Assembly (NCBI RefSeq): GCF_011064285.1
Contig: NZ_CP049331.1
Coordinates: forward strand, 1,240,001 to 1,304,000
DNA: 64,000 bases
From: Vibrio ziniensis
Lineage (GTDB): Bacteria; Pseudomonadota; Gammaproteobacteria; Enterobacterales; Vibrionaceae
Direction: 5' to 3'
The translations under genes were made by a program, and so were the position numbers. Of the stretch, positions 8,374-15,495 are shown in pieces. Numbering within the stretch: position 1 is the stretch's first letter; each line of letters opens with the position of its first letter. The notes under the pieces were generated by a model. That model did no database searches and was not told where the DNA came from. It worked only from the letters and a program-made list of their open reading frames with translations.

Positions 8374-9678
8374 TTATTTATTGTCATCTCTAAGTTCCAC
8401 TCGTGTGACCAGCAATTGGTCCACTTTGTAGTCATCGATGTCTACGACCTCAAATTTGTAACCAGAGAAGGTGATTGAGTCGGTGCGACGCGGGATTTTT
8501 TTCAGCATAAACATCATAAAGCCAGCGATGGTTTCGTAGTTTTGAGAGTGTGGTAATTCGTCAATTTGTAGTGTGCGTATCACATCGGTGATAGGCGTTA
8601 CGCCATCGATCAGCCAAGAATTCTCATCACGGGCAACAATTTGCTCTTCACCTTCTGCCAACACCCAACTGCCCATTACTGCGCTTTGTAAATCATTAAA
8701 CGTCACTACGCCAAGCACTAACGCGTATTCGTTCATCACTACAGAGAAGTCAACGCGGTTGGTTTTAAAGTACTCCAATGCTTCGGATAAGCTTAACGTA
8801 TCAGGGATGATCGGGCACGTTTGCACCACACTGCTGCTTTTTAAATCCAAAGTCTGCTCGTTAATGAGGCGAATCAGTAGCTCCGTTGAATTGACAAAGC
8901 CCTTGATCGCATCGAGCTGCCCATCGCAAACGAGAAATTTGTGATGAGGGTTGTCGGCGATTTTACGCTTGAGCATGGTTTCATCATCGCCAAGTGAGAG
9001 AAAAGCGATGTTATCGCGCGGCGTCATGGCTGAGGTGACAGGTATGGATTGCATCTGAAATACGCTTTCCATCATTTGTTGCTCGTTGGTATCGAGTACG
9101 CCCGCTTCCGCGCCTGCATTCATCACCGCGTAAATATCATCACTGGTGATGTCGTCATTACGCTCTGCGGGAATGCGTAAAAATCGAAAAATCAGCGTCG
9201 CCAATCCGTTAAACACGAATACGATCGGTTTGAGAATTAAAATGCACACCAATAGCGGCTTTACCAGGATCAAAGCAATGGTTTCTGGCATAGCCATGGC
9301 GATACGTTTAGGCATCAGATCGGCAAGCAAAATAAACAGACTGGTGACCAAGATAAAAGAGAGCACAAAGCTGGTCTGTGCGATCCACGCTGCTGGAACC
9401 CAATGGTTCAGCAGGGCGGCGATGTGGGGAGTAAACGCGGATTCCCCGACGATCCCGCCCATAATAGCAACGGCGTTCAGGCCAATTTGCACAACCGTAA
9501 AAAAGTTACCTGGGTGCGTTTGAAGCCCAAGGACCAAAGTGGCTCGGTGATCTCCATCGTCTGCGAGTTGGCGCAAGCGAATTTTGCGCGCTGCGGCCAA
9601 TGAGATTTCTGACATTGAAAAAAAGCAACTGATTAAGATCAGCGCCATGATAATGGAGAGGTTTTCAAGTAGGCTCAT
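8374..9678 (-). CDS. paeA: CNNM/CBS/CorC-domain membrane protein, PaeA (YtfL) type
   Basis: This 434-residue inner-membrane protein has an N-terminal CNNM (DUF21) domain of about three to four membrane helices with FFSMSEISLAAARKIRLRQL and FFTVVQIGLNAVAIMGGIVG. A CBS pair follows (PRDNIAFLSLGDDE; SEALEYFKTNRVDFSVVMN) and then a C-terminal CorC/HlyC domain. It closely follows E. coli YtfL/PaeA, reported to export cadaverine and putrescine. The frame extends upstream to 9756, but the chosen ATG gives the family start MSLLENLSIIMALIL. No clear Shine-Dalgarno is seen, and a strongly foldable leader precedes it. Confidence 0.9.
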   Translation of the reverse strand: MSLLENLSIIMALILISCFFSMSEISLAAARKIRLRQLADDGDHRATLVLGLQTHPGNFFTVVQIGLNAVAIMGGIVGESAFTPHIAALLNHWVPAAWIAQTSFVLSFILVTSLFILLADLMPKRIAMAMPETIALILVKPLLVCILILKPIVFVFNGLATLIFRFLRIPAERNDDITSDDIYAVMNAGAEAGVLDTNEQQMMESVFQMQSIPVTSAMTPRDNIAFLSLGDDETMLKRKIADNPHHKFLVCDGQLDAIKGFVNSTELLIRLINEQTLDLKSSSVVQTCPIIPDTLSLSEALEYFKTNRVDFSVVMNEYALVLGVVTFNDLQSAVMGSWVLAEGEEQIVARDENSWLIDGVTPITDVIRTLQIDELPHSQNYETIAGFMMFMLKKIPRRTDSITFSGYKFEVVDIDDYKVDQLLVTRVELRDDNK

Positions 9679-9774
9679 GGAGGCTATCCGAATAGAAAAG
9701 TTACGCCATTCTATCCACAACTGACCACGAGATTGAGAAAACTTCCACGAAACCATTTTATCGTGACGATAACC

Positions 9775-9924
9775 AACCTGCCTTTTATTGGCTTAGTATC
9801 ATTAAACGGCTGTCGGTGCAGGTGTGGAGCACCTGCTCTTTCGATATATCGCATTTTGGGAAAAGCCCGCACCGTTCGGTGTGGACTTTCCAGTAACGGT
9901 TGCCAGAAACCATGGTGGTAGGTT
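9775..9924 (-). ncRNA. Candidate structured 5' leader upstream of paeA
   Basis: Between paeA and the divergent gene at 10235, about 150 bases can fold as a closed multi-branch element. An outer helix can form between 9917-9924 (AACCTACC on the minus strand) and 9775-9782 (GGCAGGTT), with 7 of 8 pairs. Inside are an imperfect hairpin around CACCGAACGGTG flanked by GGAAAG/CTTTTCC, and a 7-bp stem GCAGGTG-5 bases-CACCTGC (9818-9836). It is not recognised as a known riboswitch class. Strand is inferred from its position about 100 bases before paeA; it could also be transcribed the other way. The rest of the 9679-10234 gap holds nothing else clear. Confidence 0.4.
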
Positions 9925-10234
9925 TTTCATTTTGCTAAATTTGCAAAGTTACTAAAACACCTATGTCCATCAAGGTGCTAGCGAGATCTTCGCAGGTACG
10001 AAATTGCCCTATTCCCTTCTCGCACAAAAGTCAGGACACATTTCTTTTGTCATGAAATTTCCCTACTTTTTGGTAATGCTTAAAGCCGCTACGATACTAG
10101 GGGGGATTCAGCTCCCCGTTTGTAATCAACAACGTTAACTCAATTTAAAGTCCTATATTGATTGATACAGAGAAATTCTTCTATATAGTTGGTTAGTTTG
10201 TTGATTTATTTGAAAAATATATAGAGGTTATACC

Positions 10235-10918
10235 TTGAAAGGAAAGTTGGTTTCATATGTTCATGATAAAAAATATGGTTTTGTCAAAGGAGAGGATGGC
10301 GAGAGTTATTTTTTCCATGCATCTAGTCTTATCGATAAAACCAATGAATCAAAATTAGTCAAAGGGGTCATTGTTGAGTTCGACCCTGTTCCTACCCCAA
10401 AAGGACTTTCAGCAAAAAGGGCATCAATTCCTGATGTATTGTTTTCACTCAATCTCGTGGATTTTTTTATCACGAAATCAAGCAAACCCAAGTATGGGGA
10501 TGTTGTGCATCAATCGACGATAGCTACAAAATTCTTTAAAGATTTAGATGAGGCCAAAGCACACCTCAAAGATCTAGCGGAGAAAGTTGGTGCCAATGCT
10601 GTATTAAATTTAAAGCATGAAAAAGACACCTTTAGTAATGGCAATTACAAGTATACAGTTCACGCTTTTACCGCAGATTTAGCAATAGTAACAGAAAAGG
10701 TTCCATGTACTTTTGAAGGTGAGGCTCGGAACTCATTAGATTGGATTAAAAGCAGAAGAACCTTATTTAGCCGCACATTTGATGAATTAGTCCGAGTCGA
10801 AAGTGAAGCTCGAGCACGGCAACTAAATAAAGGCTGCGCGTTATTTATGATTTCTATCATTGCGATACCGGCGTTCCTTACATCAATTTATCACTTTATA
10901 GGGGAGCGCATAGTATGA
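10235..10918 (+). CDS. Cold-shock-domain protein with YbjQ-like middle and C-terminal membrane anchor
   Basis: This 227-residue protein starts at TTG behind AGAGG. Residues 1-67 form a cold-shock/OB domain: [20 protein letters not shown] keeps the aromatic RNP-like patches (YGFV, YFFH). Residues about 85-155 ([14 protein letters not shown]) resemble the YbjQ/UPF0145 fold, a weak similarity. Residues about 197-222 are one hydrophobic helix, so the nucleic-acid-binding domain would face the cytoplasm from the membrane. Some proteins pair a CSD with DUF1294 helices; this arrangement is different. Function unknown. Confidence 0.8.
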   Translation: MKGKLVSYVHDKKYGFVKGEDGESYFFHASSLIDKTNESKLVKGVIVEFDPVPTPKGLSAKRASIPDVLFSLNLVDFFITKSSKPKYGDVVHQSTIATKFFKDLDEAKAHLKDLAEKVGANAVLNLKHEKDTFSNGNYKYTVHAFTADLAIVTEKVPCTFEGEARNSLDWIKSRRTLFSRTFDELVRVESEARARQLNKGCALFMISIIAIPAFLTSIYHFIGERIV

Positions 10919-11009
10919 GATTCGCTAGTCTTTAGTAATTGCTGGGGCCTTATGCACTTGTAGTTCTCTTATGATGATGCCTTATCATTTACAAAAAAAG
11001 TTTGACTTT

Positions 11010-11037
11010 ACCTCTGCCAGTTTCTCTTGGCAGAGGT
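11010..11037. repeat. Palindrome related to that at 8300
   Basis: ACCTCTGCCA (11010-11019) and TGGCAGAGGT (11028-11037) form a perfect 10-bp stem with an 8-base loop GTTTCTCT. The core and the following TAT match the palindrome at 8300-8335. It lies between the convergent CSD gene and the lipoprotein gene and may act as a terminator hairpin. Confidence 0.75.
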
Positions 11038-11076
11038 TATATAAACTCTCATATGAACAGAATTTTATTACGTTCT

Positions 11077-11982
11077 TTATTTTGTGGATACTTTGTATGG
11101 AAGATCAAATTGATATTCACTTCCATGCCACATAACGAATGGTGGTCTGTCATAAGTAGCTGGCACAAACTTAACAAGCCAATCTGGATAGCTTTTAATA
11201 AACGGCTTCTCGAATGTATCTTGGATTGAAATTTGGTTGTTCTTAACGGTGGCCATATCGAATGCGCCTAGTTGCCCCCAAGTCGCAACAGTATAGGTGC
11301 GTATAATCGGAGCATTACGAGATTTTGGAGTCCAAACCCATGCTTTGTAACCCCCGAGCAGTTCTGGTGCATATGCTACTACAGGCTCTTCAATTTTAAT
11401 TTTATAACGGCATAGGGTATCGAGCTGTTGACATAAAGGATGGGAAAACTCATGACCTGTGCCGTATTCGAATTCAGAATCCGTTTCTTTTACGTCCAAT
11501 CCACTATTTTTTAATGTATTAACAAAGTACTTGAATACGAATGCCCTTGCAGCTTCATGATTACTAGCAAGTTCATAAGGCAAATATATTGCAAAGTTTT
11601 CGTAGTCCGTGATGGATTTCTTATCTGCGGTACCTGCCCCCATAATAAAGTTGTTTTCAACAGAATCGGAAGCTAAGTCGTGCGCTGTTGTAAGAGGAAG
11701 CCCTAAAGATTTAGCAAGTGTGAATGATACAAGATAACCAGAGAGTGACGAATTCAAGCCAGCTTCTATCATTGACTCTTTTCGGTCCTTTAGAAGCTTC
11801 TGAGCTTCTCCTTTAGGTAGATCAATAGAATTACTAAGACCCATGGCATGTGATAAATGAAAAGCTTCAGAATGACTTTTATCCAAAGGATAGGGTTCTT
11901 GAGGTAGTTCAATTGGTTTTACAGCGCATCCACATAGAGCCAGATTAGAGGTCGCAATAAAAGAAATTACTAATTTATTCAT
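11077..11982 (-). CDS. Putative lipoprotein of unknown function
   Basis: From the ATG at 11982 the protein has 301 residues: MNKLVISFIATSNLALCGCAVKP is a lipoprotein-type signal with a degenerate lipobox (Leu-Cys-Gly-Cys). The frame is open to 12033, but the longer start puts 17 residues before the signal. The mature part is soluble, with a histidine-rich first section and a C-terminal GGYKAWVWTPKSRN segment; no catalytic motif is recognised. The region is AT-rich and the ribosome site weak. Function unknown; probably periplasmic and membrane-anchored. Confidence 0.7.
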   Translation of the reverse strand: MNKLVISFIATSNLALCGCAVKPIELPQEPYPLDKSHSEAFHLSHAMGLSNSIDLPKGEAQKLLKDRKESMIEAGLNSSLSGYLVSFTLAKSLGLPLTTAHDLASDSVENNFIMGAGTADKKSITDYENFAIYLPYELASNHEAARAFVFKYFVNTLKNSGLDVKETDSEFEYGTGHEFSHPLCQQLDTLCRYKIKIEEPVVAYAPELLGGYKAWVWTPKSRNAPIIRTYTVATWGQLGAFDMATVKNNQISIQDTFEKPFIKSYPDWLVKFVPATYDRPPFVMWHGSEYQFDLPYKVSTK

Positions 11983-12138
11983 ATTGTTATAGAAAATAAA
12001 AGAAAATCTGACTTTACTTAATACATTCTTCAAATCAATGAATAATGCATCTTTATACAGTTAAATGGTTAATATTTAATCCATGTGTGTCTGTTCAACA
12101 ATATTTGTTAGTGAATAGATATTGTTCAGTACTAGAAG

Positions 12139-12185
12139 TAATTCGTGGTTTGCTAAATTAAGTTGAAGCTCTAAGAAGCTTCTGC
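12139..12185. repeat. Direct repeat, copy 1 (partner at 15167-15213)
   Basis: About 47 bases starting TAATTCGTGGTTTGCTAAAT recur about 3.0 kb away at 15167 in the same orientation. The first 27 bases are identical; the rest has scattered changes. The two copies bracket the exported-protein gene and the paralogue pair. The gap between 11983 and 12552 otherwise holds only the hairpin at 12336-12384. Confidence 0.8.
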
Positions 12186-12335
12186 CCCAAAGTGTGTCAG
12201 TCCAAAATTTAAGATACGGTGCTTTTTTCATTAGTTGACCAAATTTTGATAATGACCAAGATGGTTACGATACCAAATATTCGTTGCTGGTATGCGAAAC
12301 TGGCATGTGGGTAACGTATTGGGTTTAGTATGTTT

Positions 12336-12384
12336 ATAATAACCAGTACAGCAACGCAGTAGCGGCTGTTGTACTGGTTATTAT
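12336..12384. repeat. 15-bp perfect inverted repeat
   Basis: ATAATAACCAGTACA (12336-12350) and TGTACTGGTTATTAT (12370-12384) are perfectly complementary around a 19-base centre. It stands alone in a 570-bp gap. There is no T-run, so it is a poor intrinsic terminator; it may be an operator, a relic of a small mobile repeat or an mRNA-end hairpin. Confidence 0.8.
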
Positions 12385-12552
12385 TTAAGTTGTTACGCAC
12401 TAAAAAGCTGTAGGGCAATTCGGTTGCCAATTTCGGTATACGGGTGTCGTTGATGGCTCACTCTTAGCTAGATCTACTCCAAAGCAGGCTTATGGAATAG
12501 AGCATATTCATTTTGTTAACGCTTAGTCATTTTCCTAATGGCGGACATGTGC

Positions 12553-12948
12553 CTAACATTTATTTGTATCAATACTAATTACTGCTAGTAGATTGTCATT
12601 CTTATCTATATATTCATAGTTTAATATAACCTTTAGGTCTCTAAATAGTTTTTGAGACTGGTCTTCACAAATATATTTAGTTAGCTCTCTAAATTTGTTA
12701 GATTTAAACTTTGTAACATTGAAACGTGATGCATCGGCGGATGTAGATTTATAATGGTATGTTAATGAATCATTACTTGCTGAAATGTTTTTTAATATTA
12801 GCGTTGGGGTTATTTGTGTAGGGGCATATTTATTGCCAATTTTTGAAATTGTATCTAAAGCTGAAGATTTGCTTTCTTCTAATGCGTTAACTATCCCAGT
12901 TTTAGACATTAAAATAAGTAATGTTAATAAATTTAGATAAAATCTCAT
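12553..12948 (-). CDS. Small exported protein of unknown function
   Basis: From the ATG at 12948, behind AAGGT, the protein has 131 residues with a clear signal peptide (MRFYLNLLTLLILMSKTG, cleavage probably after VNA). The mature part has two cysteines (YICED; DTNKC at the end) that could pair, and a C-terminal LNYEYIDKNDNLLAVISID stretch like that of many small periplasmic proteins of unknown role. The frame is open to 13026, just after the split paralogue gene, so the genes are probably co-transcribed. Not recognised further. Confidence 0.65.
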   Translation of the reverse strand: MRFYLNLLTLLILMSKTGIVNALEESKSSALDTISKIGNKYAPTQITPTLILKNISASNDSLTYHYKSTSADASRFNVTKFKSNKFRELTKYICEDQSQKLFRDLKVILNYEYIDKNDNLLAVISIDTNKC

Positions 12949-13030
12949 GGTTATTTTACCTTTTATATTTTCCAGTGAATGAGGTTTTATGTAACTTCTT
13001 GTGATTGTTATTGCACTAATATCCATTAGA

Positions 13031-13866
13031 CTAATTTTCCGTCCGCCACGGTTCGAGCATATAGTCAGGTATTAAATCTACAGGAACGAAAAATCTTTTG
13101 GTAGAAGGCAGCTCTGGTCTGTCTGCTGGAGATTGAGTTCGTGTTTTTAGTTTTACACGTGAGTTAATTATAAATGGTTTAACATCAATGCCATGTTTTA
13201 AAGCAATACTACATAAAAATATAGCGGGTTCACATACAAAATGTTCAGTTGTCAATGCCCACTTTAAGTAGCGAGCTTCATGTATATGTCCATCAATCAT
13301 TTTTTTAACCCCGATGAAAACTGGTTTATATTTTTAGTGTTAATGCCGCTAATTGCTTCTGTTAATCCCGCTTTTAAGTATTTTTCATTTTTCTTTTCCT
13401 CCAGTTTTTTTAATTTTGGTAATAGTTTTTCAACTTCGTCTTTATTGTTTAAATATAAATTAGCTAGAATAACAAAGAACTCTGATGATGATACGTACCG
13501 TGCATCTGTAATTCCAAGTTTTGTGATTATTGTTGCTGACTCATATGTCTGTTCTTTATCGCCTGAAAGTAATGAATACCTAAATAATGCATATTGTAGT
13601 ACTTGCTGTTCACGAGATTGCATGCTAGTAGCAATCGCTAAGCGTATATTTGGTAAAAGTTGAGACAAAATATCATTAATTTCTGAATTAGGGTTAATGA
13701 TTTTCATTAGTATAGATAAAGCATAGAAACTCGCTCCTCTGCCTAGATAAGCTACAGATTTTCTTTTAGATACTACATTTTCTGGCTGTTGTATTTTGAT
13801 ACATTCATTAAGATATTCTTGTCTTAGCCTTAATTCTTCTAATGCATCGAATGAAAGACTATTCAT
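13031..13866 (-). pseudogene. Frameshifted paralogue of the 279-aa protein at 13971 (possible -1 frameshifting)
   Basis: Two frames, 13866-13297 (189 codons) and 13300-13031 (89 codons), together match the neighbouring intact 279-residue protein end to end. The first frame ends ...SSGLKK-stop and the second begins MIDGHIH; in the intact copy SSGLKKMIDGHIH is continuous. The junction reads TTA AAA AAA TGA: an X XXY YYZ slippery heptamer (A AAA AAA) immediately followed by the stop. A -1 slip restores exactly L-K-K-M-I-D-G. Alternatives are a simple pseudogene, a sequencing error in the A-run, or two proteins coupled by the ATGA overlap. Mostly helical and soluble; function unknown. Confidence 0.75.
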
Positions 13867-13881
13867 TTATTTTCCTTAATT

Positions 13882-13910
13882 GAAACAGGAGAATCCAAGT
13901 CTCCTGTTTC
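13882..13910. promoter_or_regulatory. Leader hairpin before the split paralogue
   Basis: GAAACAGGAGA (13882-13892) and TCTCCTGTTTC (13900-13910) form a perfect 11-bp stem with a 7-base loop, just upstream of the ribosome site (AAGGAAA) of the gene starting at 13866. The same stem precedes the intact paralogue at 14826-14854, so the leader was duplicated and kept. It could also terminate transcription from upstream. Confidence 0.75.
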
Positions 13911-13970
13911 ATTATATTGTTTATAGATCCAATTCAATGATGACTATTTCGTCAATCTTTGAACTGCCAT

Positions 13971-14810
13971 TTATACCAAGTGCATCCTCCACGGTTCGAG
14001 CATATAATCAGGTATTAAATCTACAGGCACGATAAATCTTTTGGTCGAAGGTAGATCTGTCCTGTTTGCTGGAAATTGAGTCCGGGTTTTTAGTTTTACA
14101 TGTGAGTTAATTATAAATGGTTTAACATCAATACCGTTTTTTAAAGCAATGCTACATAAAATTACAGCAGGTTCACATACAAAATGTTTAGTAGTCAATG
14201 CCCACTTCAAGTAGCGTGTCTCATGTATATGCCCGTCTATCATCTTTTTTAACCCCGATGAAAACTGGTTTATATTTTTAGTGTTAATGCCGCTAATTGC
14301 TTCTGTTAATCCCGGTTTCAAGTATTTTTCATTTTTCTTTTCCTCCAATTTTGTTAATTTTGGTAATAGTTTTTCAACTTCGTCTTTATTGTCTAAATAT
14401 AAATTAGCTAGAATAACAAAGAACTCTGATGATGATACGTATCGTGCATCTGTAATTCCCATTTTTTTGATGATTATTGATGATTCATATGTTTGTTCTC
14501 TATCGCCTGATAATAATGAATATATAAACAAAGCATATTGTAAACCTTGTTGTTCTCGGGGTGTAATACTTGTGGAAATTGATAATTTTATGTTTTCTTT
14601 AACTTGATCCAAAATGTATTTAACTTCTGATTTGCAGTCTAGTATTTTTATTAACACAGATAAGTTATATAAGTTAGAACCTTTTCCAAGATAAGCGAAT
14701 GATTGCCTTTCAAGTATCGCTGTTTCTGGTTTTTCTATTTTAATGCATTTGATAAGTAATTCTTTTCTTATTTTTAATTCTTCTAATGTATCTAAAGGAA
14801 GACTATTCAT
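13971..14810 (-). CDS. Uncharacterised helical protein, intact copy of a tandem pair (possible immunity-type protein)
   Basis: This 279-residue protein starts MNSLPLDTLEELKIRKELL behind AAGGAAAAGAA. It is soluble, Lys/Leu/Ile-rich and predicted mostly helical, without a signal or catalytic motif. The first 100 residues differ substantially from the neighbouring copy, while the part from EQTYES onward is nearly identical. Size, helical content, tandem duplication and AT-rich setting resemble immunity proteins of polymorphic toxins (Imm49-like in feel), but no toxin gene is present and this is only a guess. It also carries TTA AAA AAG at the point where the sister copy is split. Confidence 0.75.
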   Translation of the reverse strand: MNSLPLDTLEELKIRKELLIKCIKIEKPETAILERQSFAYLGKGSNLYNLSVLIKILDCKSEVKYILDQVKENIKLSISTSITPREQQGLQYALFIYSLLSGDREQTYESSIIIKKMGITDARYVSSSEFFVILANLYLDNKDEVEKLLPKLTKLEEKKNEKYLKPGLTEAISGINTKNINQFSSGLKKMIDGHIHETRYLKWALTTKHFVCEPAVILCSIALKNGIDVKPFIINSHVKLKTRTQFPANRTDLPSTKRFIVPVDLIPDYMLEPWRMHLV

Positions 14811-14825
14811 TTCTTTTCCTTAATT

Positions 14826-14854
14826 GAAACAGGAGAATTACAGTCTCCTGTTTC
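14826..14854. promoter_or_regulatory. Leader hairpin before the intact paralogue
   Basis: The same 11-bp stem as at 13882-13910 (GAAACAGGAGA / TCTCCTGTTTC) with a different 7-base loop, 16 bases upstream of the ATG at 14810. Loop divergence with stem conservation suggests the structure, and not just the sequence, may be kept. Confidence 0.75.
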
Positions 14855-15395
14855 ATTATGATGAAATTTTATTATTGGTTTTATGGTTAGATTTAGTATA
14901 TATGCTTACATTTTTTCAGTTATTAAATTATTTTTTAATTTTATTAATTCTAATTATTGAGATTATATTGATAGTAATGTTATTAATAGAGATAAAGTTT
15001 GTCTATAAAGACTAATTTATACACAATAATCAAATAAACTGAAATAATGAACATCTGTGAGTTGGTTAGGCACAGTTCGTGCTGATATTTAGATTAATTA
15101 CCGGATTCAACGGCGATGATGATTTTAATAAAGGTCTTTGGTTAAGAAATTTTACAATACTTAAAATAATTCGTGGTTTGCTAAATTAAGTAGAAGCTCT
15201 ATGAAGCTTTTGTCCAATTCTGAGTTGCATACCGACTGGTTGGCAGTGCTATCTTGTCACGACTTACAGAAATCGTTGTAGAAACTGCATCCAGCCTGGT
15301 TGCACCGTCTCGGTTCTTGAGATGTGGTTTATGCGATTTACACTGTAGTTTAGGTGTGATTTTGCTTTTTTTATTTTATTTATACATATATAAAA
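14855..15395. other. AT-rich gene-free stretch
   Basis: No convincing gene is present between the paralogue leader and the cydC terminator. A 63-codon hydrophobic frame (14824-15015) is judged a by-product of T-rich sequence. The stretch contains GTTAGGCAC (15065-15073), the inverse of GTGCCTAAC at 12549-12557, and the second copy of the 47-bp direct repeat. Confidence 0.6.
15167..15213. repeat. Direct repeat, copy 2 (partner at 12139-12185)
   Basis: Same orientation as copy 1, starting TAATTCGTGGTTTGCTAAAT, with a few differences in the second half. Together the copies bracket the 12.2-15.2 kb accessory block and may mark its duplication or insertion. Confidence 0.8.
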
Positions 15396-15443
15396 AGTGA
15401 GTGAGTAATCAGGTCATTGATGTTGAGGCCTAATTCACTCACT
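15396..15443 (-). terminator. Terminator of the cydDC operon
   Basis: AGTGAGTGAATTAGG (minus strand, from 15443) pairs with CCTGATTACTCACTCACT (to 15396) and is followed by TTTTTATATA on the minus strand, about 50 bp after the cydC stop. Confidence 0.8.
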
Positions 15444-15495
15444 CATCTTTTATATGCTTTTAACTAGTAATAGCTATGGAAAAGGGCTTTGTCTT

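Noticed and set aside
8269..8478. 69-codon frame over the palindrome between rluB and paeA
   Set aside because: It overlaps the 3' end of paeA and the palindrome; no ribosome site.
12209..12430. 73-codon minus-strand frame
   Set aside because: It runs through the 15-bp inverted repeat and has no ribosome site.
14824..15015. 63-codon very hydrophobic open frame beginning with TTG
   Set aside because: It lies in T-rich sequence, overlaps a duplicated leader hairpin, and has no ribosome site. Hydrophobicity follows from base composition.
12549..15073. Possible integron cassettes because of GTGCCTAAC and GTTAGGCAC
   Set aside because: The pair are 2.5 kb apart, not within one attC-sized site, and no VCR/VPR-like folded sites or integrase were found.
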